A stretch of DNA of 64,000 bases, taken from NCBI GenBank assembly GCA_022795735.1, contig JAAWHG010000006.1, positions 1 to 64,000 on the forward strand. The letters are read 5' to 3'. Shown here piece after piece: positions 55,530 to 62,029 of this stretch. A program made the position numbers and the translations under genes. Each line of letters opens with the position of its first letter. The stretch's first letter is position 1. The notes below the pieces were generated by a model that saw nothing but the letters and a program-made list of their open reading frames with translations, was not told the origin of the DNA and ran no database searches. The DNA is from Oscillospiraceae bacterium (GTDB taxonomy: Bacteria; Bacillota; Clostridia; Oscillospirales; Oscillospiraceae).

Positions 55530-56894
55530 TTGGTTTTTTCCAGTCTGTACTTCCTATACCTGTTTCTCCCCGCCGTTTTGCTCCTCCTACTGCTGACGCC
55601 AAAGCCGGGGCGAAACTATGTCCTTCTGTTGGTAAACCTGATTTTCTACGCCTACGGCGAGCCGGTTTACGTCCTTCTGATGCTGGCCTCCATCGCGGTC
55701 AACTATACCCTCGCCCTCCTGCTCGACCGCTGCCAACGGCGGCGGAAGCTCCTGCTGTGGCTGGCGGTTGTCCTCAACCTCGGGGCGTTGGGCGTATTCA
55801 AATACGCGGGGCTGTTTACCGCCACCCTGCACCGCTTGATCCCGGCCATTCCGGTGCTGTCCCTCGCTCTGCCCATCGGGATATCCTTCTACACCTTTCA
55901 AGCGCTGTCCTACGTGGTGGACGTCTACCGGCGTGACTGCGCGGCGGAGCGAAACTTTGCCGGCTTTGCGTCCTATATCTCGCTCTTTCCCCAGTTGATT
56001 GCCGGCCCCATCGTCCGCTACGCCGATGTCAAGGAACAGTTGACCAACCCGCTCAAGGGCGCGGACCGTATGGCGTGGGGGGTGCGAATGTTCGTCATCG
56101 GCCTCGCCAAGAAGGTCCTGCTCGCCAACCAGCTCGGACTGCTTTGGACGGCGGTTTCCCCCGCCCCCGCCGCCGCCGGAACGTTGGGCGCGTGGCTGGC
56201 CCTGGCCGCCTTTGCGCTTCAGATTTACTTCGACTTTTCCGGTTACTCCGATATGGCCCGGGGCTTGGGCGCGATGCTCGGCTTTGATTTCTGCGTCAAC
56301 TTCAACTATCCCTATCTCTCCAAGAGCATTACCGAGTTTTGGCGGCGCTGGCATATCTCGCTTTCCAGCTGGTTTAGGGATTATGTCTACTTCCCCCTCG
56401 GCGGAAGCCGCTGCGGGACCGCCCGCCTCTGCTTTAATCTCCTGGTCACCTGGTTATTGACCGGCTTTTGGCATGGGGCGGGATGGAACTTCCTGTTCTG
56501 GGGACTTTATTACGGCGTCATTTTGATGCTGGAAAAGCTGGTGTGGGGGAAGGGCCTGGAAAAACTCCCCGCCGCGCTGCGCCGTCTATATACGATATTT
56601 CTGGTGCTCATTGGCTGGGTATTCTTCGCGTCGGAAACCTTCACCGCCGCATGGCAGTATCTGCGGGTGCTGTTCACCCCCTGCGCGGGCACGATTCCGG
56701 GCGGTCTGCTGTCCTGGCTCCCGCTGGGTCTGACGGCCTGCTTTGCCGCAACGCCGCTGGGCGCGACGCTTTGGGGCCGGCTGAAGGACCGGCACGGCGC
56801 CGTCGAAGCGGCGGCTGTTCTGGCCGCCATGGTCCTCTGTACCGCCTGTCTCGTCAACGCGAGCTATAACCCGTTTTTGTATTTCCGGTTTTAG
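55530..56894 (+). CDS. MBOAT family O-acyltransferase (AlgI/DltB type)
   Basis: The 454-aa protein has about eleven membrane segments. The family signatures are WRRWHISLSSWFRDYVYFPLGGSR and TGFWHGAGWNFLFWGLYYGV, the latter with the catalytic His. It moves acyl groups across the membrane for surface polysaccharides. The start is TTG at 55530: GGATGTGATC just upstream differs by one base from the ideal ribosome site, and the resulting N-terminus MVFSSLYFLYLFLP is typical of AlgI-type proteins. The DHHW gene follows 11 bases after the stop. Confidence 0.92.
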   Translation: MVFSSLYFLYLFLPAVLLLLLLTPKPGRNYVLLLVNLIFYAYGEPVYVLLMLASIAVNYTLALLLDRCQRRRKLLLWLAVVLNLGALGVFKYAGLFTATLHRLIPAIPVLSLALPIGISFYTFQALSYVVDVYRRDCAAERNFAGFASYISLFPQLIAGPIVRYADVKEQLTNPLKGADRMAWGVRMFVIGLAKKVLLANQLGLLWTAVSPAPAAAGTLGAWLALAAFALQIYFDFSGYSDMARGLGAMLGFDFCVNFNYPYLSKSITEFWRRWHISLSSWFRDYVYFPLGGSRCGTARLCFNLLVTWLLTGFWHGAGWNFLFWGLYYGVILMLEKLVWGKGLEKLPAALRRLYTIFLVLIGWVFFASETFTAAWQYLRVLFTPCAGTIPGGLLSWLPLGLTACFAATPLGATLWGRLKDRHGAVEAAAVLAAMVLCTACLVNASYNPFLYFRF

Positions 56895-56905
56895 GAGGGA
56901 AAGAC

Positions 56906-58024
56906 TTGAAACAAATCAAACCTTCCACCACGGTTTTTTTCCTGTTCATGGGACTTTTTACCCTTCTCTTTTTCATCCTGCCCAAACAGGAGTTTTCCGA
57001 AAAAGAGAAACGCTATCTGACCGTCTTCCCCGAGGTGACGGCGGCGGGTGTGGCCGATGGGACCGTGCAGTCCGGATTTGAAGACTGGTTTGCCGATCAC
57101 TTCCCCCTGCGGGACCTCTGGGTAGGGGTGGACGCCTATTTCAAGCTCGCCGGGGGCCGGAACGCCCAGCAGGAGATCTATCTCGCCCGGGACGGCTATC
57201 TGATTCACGCCCCCCGGACCAGCAATACCGAACAGTTTGTCAAAAATCTGACCCGGTTCGACAGCTTCGCCGCCTCAACGGGTCTCCCCGCCACCGTGCT
57301 CCCCGTCCCCAGCCCCGGTGAAATCAACGACCGCCTGCTCCCCGCCGGACACGGCGACTATCAAAACGACGCCCTCTATGAGCTTGCAGGCGATACGCTG
57401 AAAACCGCCCGCCTTCTCGACCCGAGGGAAGCCCTCCGCGCGGCAAACGCGGCGCGGCCCGTGTATTACCGCACCGACCACCATCTGACCGCCTACGGCT
57501 GCCACCGCCTGTACCAGTTCTGGCGAGAAAGCCTGGGCTTGCCGGCTCTGCCTGAGACGGCGTATACGGTGACCGCTTACGGCGGCTTCTACGGCGCCAA
57601 CTGGTCCGCCTCCGGCCTCTGGCTGACCGCGCCGGACACCATCGAGCTCTGGGACAGCGGCGCGGACGTGACGGTAACGATTGCGGACGGCGGCACGGAG
57701 CCAGTGGTCTCGGACAGCCTGTTTTTCCCCGCCCACCTGGAGGAGCCGGACAAATACCCGGTCTATCTCGACGGCAACCACGCGCTCACCACCATCGAAA
57801 ACCCCGGCGCGGCGGGCGGGACGCTGCTGGTCGTCAAGGACTCCTATGCGCACAGCTTCGCCCCCTTCCTGGCCGGTGATTACCAGACGGTCTATCTGTT
57901 GGACCTGCGGTTTTACCGCGGCTCGATCAGCGGCTTTGCCAAAGAGCATGGGGTGGACGAGCTGCTCTACCTCTATGGAATTGACACCTTGCTGACCGAC
58001 AGCAATTCGGCCTGGCTGATGTGA
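56906..58024 (+). CDS. DHHW family (AlgJ/AlgX-like) surface acetylation protein
   Basis: The 372-aa protein has one N-terminal membrane helix (residues 9-26) and an extracellular SGNH-like domain. Landmarks are FEDWFADHFPLRDLWVG, the motif YYRTDHHLTAYG (family DHHW, here DHHL) and VVKDSYAHSFAPFLAG with the probable catalytic Ser. It would accept the acetyl group from the MBOAT protein and pass it to the polymer. It starts at TTG (56906), six bases after GGAGGG. It is the last gene of the operon. Confidence 0.87.
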   Translation: MKQIKPSTTVFFLFMGLFTLLFFILPKQEFSEKEKRYLTVFPEVTAAGVADGTVQSGFEDWFADHFPLRDLWVGVDAYFKLAGGRNAQQEIYLARDGYLIHAPRTSNTEQFVKNLTRFDSFAASTGLPATVLPVPSPGEINDRLLPAGHGDYQNDALYELAGDTLKTARLLDPREALRAANAARPVYYRTDHHLTAYGCHRLYQFWRESLGLPALPETAYTVTAYGGFYGANWSASGLWLTAPDTIELWDSGADVTVTIADGGTEPVVSDSLFFPAHLEEPDKYPVYLDGNHALTTIENPGAAGGTLLVVKDSYAHSFAPFLAGDYQTVYLLDLRFYRGSISGFAKEHGVDELLYLYGIDTLLTDSNSAWLM

Positions 58025-58075
58025 CATGGAAGCCAAGACCGAAAACCAGATACAAGAATAAAATTTGGATTGTGT

Positions 58076-58120
58076 AACGGCACGATAAACGGCGCATGAT
58101 GCGCCGTTTATCGTGCCGTT
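58076..58120. repeat. 45-base palindrome (21-bp perfect arms) between converging genes
   Basis: Positions 58076-58096 and 58100-58120 are exactly complementary around a TGA loop. GTGT/ACAC outside extends the stem by four pairs past one bulged C. No T-run follows on either strand. It lies between the stops of the DHHW and amylosucrase-like genes and probably serves as a bidirectional transcription block. Confidence 0.8.
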
Positions 58121-58167
58121 CACACGCCTACCGGTCATTTGCCCTCCGGCCAAGCTGCCGGACGCCC

Positions 58168-60048
58168 CTATTTTTCCGTATCCTTCAATAGCCACGCGAA
58201 TCCATATGGATACAGCTCCACCTGATCCAAAGCTTCATACCGGGTCCCATACATCAGTTCGGTGTATCCGCCCATTCTGTGGGGCCAGGCCGTTTCAAAC
58301 TCGGGGGCAAAATTGTACAGGCACAGCAGCTCCCGTCCATCCTGCCGCCGGGAGATGGCCAACACATGGGAATTTCCGCTGTCCTCAGCCCGCACCTCCG
58401 CACAGGCGTCAAAGCAGGGCTCCTTTGCCCGGAGGGAAAGCAGGCGGCGCAGTCCCTGGAACAGCTTACCCTGCCGTGTCTCCGGGTCCCCGCGCAGCGC
58501 GGCCAGGTCCCATTGGAAGCGCCCCCGGTGCAGGTAGCGGCTGTCGGCCTGCCGGTCCGGGTCGTCGTGGTACGTGTAGTCGTTGAGCTGGCCCACCTCG
58601 TCGCCGCTGTAGATGACCGGGATGCCGCTCTGCGAGAGCATCCAGGCGTGCAGGGTCAAATCCAGCGAGATGGCCCGCTCCATCCAAAACGGGTCGTTCT
58701 CTGTCTCCGCCGACTCCACGCCGCACAGAGACGCTGTGGTGCCGCACAGCCTCGCGTCGCCCAGGCGGGGATCATCGTTGTACAGCTCCCCACGGCTGCG
58801 GCTGCCCTGCCACTTGCCGGTAAACCAGTCGTTCAGATATCGTTTGTGGCCCACCTCATCGACCCCGAAGTGTTGGCACAGCCAGGGATAGTCCAGGCCC
58901 CAGCCGATATCGTCATGACAGCGTAAATAGTTCAGAAACACAAAATCCTTGGGCAGGCCGCACATCGCCTCCGTCTGCCGCCGAAGCAGCGCGGTGTCCC
59001 CCGTCGCCAGGGTATGCCATGTGGTGGCCATGGTGGTCACATTGTAGAGCAGATGGCATTCCGGCCGTTGTGTCGTACCGAAATAGGGCGCCACCTTCAC
59101 CGGCTCCATCACCACCTCCCCCAGCAGCAGTGCGCCGGGGCAGACAACCTCGCAGGCGATTCGAAGCATGCGCGTCAAGGCATGGACCTGCGGAAGGTTG
59201 CGGCACGCGGTCCCCAGCTGCTTCCAGATATAAGGAATTGCGTCCAGACGGATCACGTCAACGCCCCGGTTGGCCAGAAACAAAAGGTTTTCGGTCATAT
59301 CCTGGAAGACGGCCGGATTGGCATAGTTCAGGTCCCATTGATAGGGGTAGAATGTGGTCATCACGATTTTCCCGTCGGGAAGCTCGGTGAAGTTTCCGGG
59401 GGCCGTCGTGGGAAACACCTGCGGGACGGTCTCCTCAAATTGGTCGGGGATTTCCCGGCTCTCGTAGAAAAAGTAGCGGTCCTGATACGCCTTTTCCCCC
59501 GCCCGGGCCCGTTTGGCCCACTCGTGCTCCTCGCTTGTGTGGTTCATCACGAAATCCAGACAGAGCTTGACGCCGCCCCTGCGGCACCCGTCGGCCAACG
59601 CCTCCAAGTCCTCCATGGTCCCCAGCTCCGGCTGCACGGTGCGGAAGCTGCTGACCGCGTAACCGCCGTCTCCCCGCCCCTTGGGGCTCTCCAGCAGGGG
59701 CATCAGATGGAGGTAGTTGACCCCGCACTCTCTGAGATAGGGGAGCTTTTCCACAACCCCGTTCAGCGTCCCGGCAAACGCGTCCACATAGAGCATCATC
59801 CCCAGCAAATCCCGCCGCCGGTACCAGTCCGGGTCGGCCTCGCGGCGCTTGTCCATGTCGCGAAGGGGGCGTTTGCGCGCCTTCCATGCGCCGCGCAGCA
59901 TCTCCAAAAATTGTTCAAACGCAGCGCCGCCATCCTGATACAGCCCGAGATAGAGGCCCTCCAGTTCCTCCCGCCGGGCCGCCAGACGCTGGTCAAAGGC
60001 GGACGGCGCCCGCCGCCGCTCTCCGGCGCTTTCCGTTGATTTCATCAT
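58168..60048 (-). CDS. Amylosucrase-like GH13 enzyme
   Basis: The 626-aa protein matches amylosucrase (GH13 subfamily 4): a helical N-domain (1-85), then the barrel with MMLYVDAFAGTLNGV, LDFVMNHTSEEHEWA, DVIRLDAIPYIWKQLGT (nucleophile Asp near 269), GEVVMEP (acid Glu near 311) and LRCHDDIGWG. The C-terminal part has SGTAA-like GTTASLCG and YSGDEVGQLND. Amylosucrase builds alpha-1,4-glucan from sucrose and frees fructose; sucrose hydrolase is an alternative. The start is uncertain: the ATG at 60048 (or 60045) follows GAGGGAG by 15-18 bases, and one at 60072 would be almost leaderless. Confidence 0.85.
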   Translation of the reverse strand: MMKSTESAGERRRAPSAFDQRLAARREELEGLYLGLYQDGGAAFEQFLEMLRGAWKARKRPLRDMDKRREADPDWYRRRDLLGMMLYVDAFAGTLNGVVEKLPYLRECGVNYLHLMPLLESPKGRGDGGYAVSSFRTVQPELGTMEDLEALADGCRRGGVKLCLDFVMNHTSEEHEWAKRARAGEKAYQDRYFFYESREIPDQFEETVPQVFPTTAPGNFTELPDGKIVMTTFYPYQWDLNYANPAVFQDMTENLLFLANRGVDVIRLDAIPYIWKQLGTACRNLPQVHALTRMLRIACEVVCPGALLLGEVVMEPVKVAPYFGTTQRPECHLLYNVTTMATTWHTLATGDTALLRRQTEAMCGLPKDFVFLNYLRCHDDIGWGLDYPWLCQHFGVDEVGHKRYLNDWFTGKWQGSRSRGELYNDDPRLGDARLCGTTASLCGVESAETENDPFWMERAISLDLTLHAWMLSQSGIPVIYSGDEVGQLNDYTYHDDPDRQADSRYLHRGRFQWDLAALRGDPETRQGKLFQGLRRLLSLRAKEPCFDACAEVRAEDSGNSHVLAISRRQDGRELLCLYNFAPEFETAWPHRMGGYTELMYGTRYEALDQVELYPYGFAWLLKDTEK

Positions 60049-60083
60049 AGGTATGTACCATCTCTCCCTCATAAGTTTTGCCT

Positions 60084-60089
60084 ATTATA
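60084..60089 (-). promoter_or_regulatory. -10 element of the amylosucrase-like gene
   Basis: A perfect TATAAT lies on the minus strand, with a weak TTTCAA 16 bases upstream of it. The predicted transcript start (about 60077) supports the downstream start codon. Confidence 0.55.
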
Positions 60090-60141
60090 CCATATTTTTT
60101 TCGTTTTGAAAGGGCAAACCTGCATAATTTTGTCGAACGGC

Positions 60142-60174
60142 AAAAAACGCGCCCCGGACCGAAGTCCGGAGCGC
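60142..60174 (-). terminator. UUCG-loop terminator of the NlpC/P60 gene
   Basis: On the minus strand an 11-bp stem closes on C(TTCG)G and is followed by six T (60142-60147), a textbook stable terminator. Confidence 0.93.
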
Positions 60175-60206
60175 TTATGGGAAAGGAAGAAGTGGGTATC
60201 AAACGG

Positions 60207-61133
60207 TTAAAAGATTCGCCTTGCGCCGATGTAACGGCTGGCATAGTATTCATGATAAGTACTGGTAATCTTGACGCTGCCGCCGCCCGCGTGAATAAAC
60301 TGGTTATTCCCGATGTAGATGCCCACATGGGAAGCCGCGCCTGCGCCGGCGTATGTATTCTTATAGAAAAGCAGGTCGCCCGGCTGGAGGTTGGACACGC
60401 TGTAACCGTTGTTCAGCTGCTGTGCCGCAGTGCGGTTGAGCGTAATCCCCATCTTGTTGTAGACATATTTGGTAAACCCGGAGCAGTCAAAGCCCTTCGG
60501 CGTGGTGCCGCCCCAGACGTAGGGGGTGCCCAGATACTGCATCGCCACGCTGACCACCTGATCGCCGTAGCTCGGAGCCGACGAGGAAGAACCGCTGCTG
60601 CTGCTGCCGCCGCTGGACGACGAGGACTCCGCGTTATAGGGCGGCTTTTCGGTCAGGTCCATCAAGTCGGTGCGAACGTAGCCAATCTGGCCCTCATATT
60701 TCACCTTGTACCATCCATTGTTGATGCCCAGAACGTAAGCCGTCTCCTCGTAAGGGGCCCGGCAAACCAACGCGCCGTCGGTCGAGGGCTCTGAACGGAG
60801 ATTGACCTCAAAGCTGTTGAACATACCGAAGCCGAGGTCGATGTCCTCACGGTCCTTGAAGATGATGTAGTCGGCGTTCATATAGCCGATGTCCAGATTG
60901 TAGTTGACCAAGTACCAGTCGTCCACCTTGCGGATGACTACCACGGTGTCGCAATAACTGGCGGTGGAAATGACTTCGGCGTTGGTGTTGGGCTTGGCCC
61001 GCAGCCGCAGGCCGTCGGTCTGGACGTAGCCGATGCCGGTCTTCAGCTCGGTCGCGCCCGCGCATACCGTGACGGCGGCCAATACGGCGGCTGTCAGAGC
61101 CAGAAAAATCCATACCCTGAACTTGCTTTTCAT
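60207..61133 (-). CDS. Secreted NlpC/P60 peptidoglycan hydrolase with SH3 domains
   Basis: The 308-aa protein has a signal peptide (about 1-27, AGA cleavage), two bacterial SH3 domains (about 33-95 and 105-165) and a Ser/Gly linker. The NlpC/P60 domain (about 190-308) has catalytic Cys in FDCSGFTKYVYNK, His in ASHVGIYIG and a third polar residue in IHAGG. Such enzymes cut D-Glu-to-diaminoacid stem bonds in cell wall turnover. It lies 35 bases after a small conserved gene on the same strand and is probably co-transcribed with it. Confidence 0.94.
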   Translation of the reverse strand: MKSKFRVWIFLALTAAVLAAVTVCAGATELKTGIGYVQTDGLRLRAKPNTNAEVISTASYCDTVVVIRKVDDWYLVNYNLDIGYMNADYIIFKDREDIDLGFGMFNSFEVNLRSEPSTDGALVCRAPYEETAYVLGINNGWYKVKYEGQIGYVRTDLMDLTEKPPYNAESSSSSGGSSSSGSSSSAPSYGDQVVSVAMQYLGTPYVWGGTTPKGFDCSGFTKYVYNKMGITLNRTAAQQLNNGYSVSNLQPGDLLFYKNTYAGAGAASHVGIYIGNNQFIHAGGGSVKITSTYHEYYASRYIGARRIF

Positions 61134-61168
61134 TTGTAATGTACCTCGCTTTAGTCCGGGGGCGCTCC

Positions 61169-61459
61169 TTACTTAGCGGCCAGCGCCCGCTCCAGCCACA
61201 CACAGCCAAGATCCAACGCTGTGTAGAAGCCTTCCTTTTCGCTTTTCTTGACAACCCGGTCGCGTGACCGCGCGTCGGGATCGGTGAGCTGCAGCTGAAC
61301 CGCCACGCGGGTCGCCAACTGCAAGTCGCCTTCCTGCTTCGTCTCCAGGATTTGGAGCATGACGATATGGGAATCGGCCATGCTGCCATAGTAAACGATG
61401 TTGTCCTTACGCAGCAAGGGCCGGCCCTTATACGTCAGAACTTCCTTTTTGTCAGACAT
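61169..61459 (-). CDS. Small conserved protein of unknown function (96 aa)
   Basis: The frame starts at 61459 behind CAGGAGG and a near-perfect promoter. The product has the recognisable phrases EVLTYKGRPLLRKDNIVYYG, SHIVMLQIL and GFYTALDLGCVWLERALA, which I recall from small hypothetical proteins of related gut Clostridia. No signal or membrane segment is seen. The beta-rich start and helical end suggest a compact fold. It heads a two-gene unit with the NlpC/P60 hydrolase. Confidence 0.75.
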   Translation of the reverse strand: MSDKKEVLTYKGRPLLRKDNIVYYGSMADSHIVMLQILETKQEGDLQLATRVAVQLQLTDPDARSRDRVVKKSEKEGFYTALDLGCVWLERALAAK

Positions 61460-61486
61460 AACATCCTCCTGTCGAAGTGTAACCAA

Positions 61487-61515
61487 ATTGTAACACATTG
61501 TTTCTTACATGTCAA
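61487..61515 (-). promoter_or_regulatory. Near-consensus sigma-A promoter of the 96-aa gene/NlpC unit
   Basis: On the minus strand TTGACA (61510-61515), a 17-base spacer and TACAAT (61487-61492). Confidence 0.88.
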
Positions 61516-61638
61516 TACATAATTACGAAAAATTTCGCAATTTGGAAGAAAGTCACAACTGGTCCGAGAGTAACGCGGATTTTGGATCTTGATAGCCAAA
61601 GCGAGGTAACAAATTGAAAACAGAAATGCGCTGATCCG

Positions 61639-61884
61639 TCAGTCGAACAGGTAATGCCGGACCAGCTCCTGGAGGAGGTCGTCGCGGTCAATCTTACAGA
61701 TGAGGGCGCGGGCATTGTTGAAATTGGTGATATAGGTGGGGTCCTCAGAGAGAAGATATCCCACAATCTGGTTGATCGGGTTGTACCCCTTTTCGCTGAG
61801 CGCGTGGTAAACCGAGGTGAGAATCTGCTTGGTCTCCATGCGGCCGTCGTCCGGCACTACAAATTTTATGGTGTTGTCATTCAT
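61639..61884 (-). CDS. ireB: IreB family regulatory phosphoprotein
   Basis: The 81-aa protein matches IreB (DUF965): [39 protein letters not shown], then [11 protein letters not shown]. In Enterococcus IreB is phosphorylated on threonine by the PASTA kinase IreK and affects cell-wall stress resistance. The gene often lies beside alaS; here it follows pheT, which is less usual. It has its own promoter. Confidence 0.93.
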   Translation of the reverse strand: MNDNTIKFVVPDDGRMETKQILTSVYHALSEKGYNPINQIVGYLLSEDPTYITNFNNARALICKIDRDDLLQELVRHYLFD

Positions 61885-61913
61885 AAGACCAACCCCCTTT
61901 CGTGCTTTTCCCT

Positions 61914-61942
61914 ATCATATAATAGGAAAATGGAGAAGTAAA
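61914..61942 (-). promoter_or_regulatory. Promoter of ireB
   Basis: On the minus strand TTTACT (61937-61942), a 17-base spacer and TATGAT (61914-61919). Confidence 0.65.
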
Positions 61943-62029
61943 GTTAAATACGTGTTACATTTTTCCAACTCTAGTCTGCCACGTTTTTTTCTTTTTTATC
62001 GGCATCGTGTCTGAAATGTGTTAAAAATT

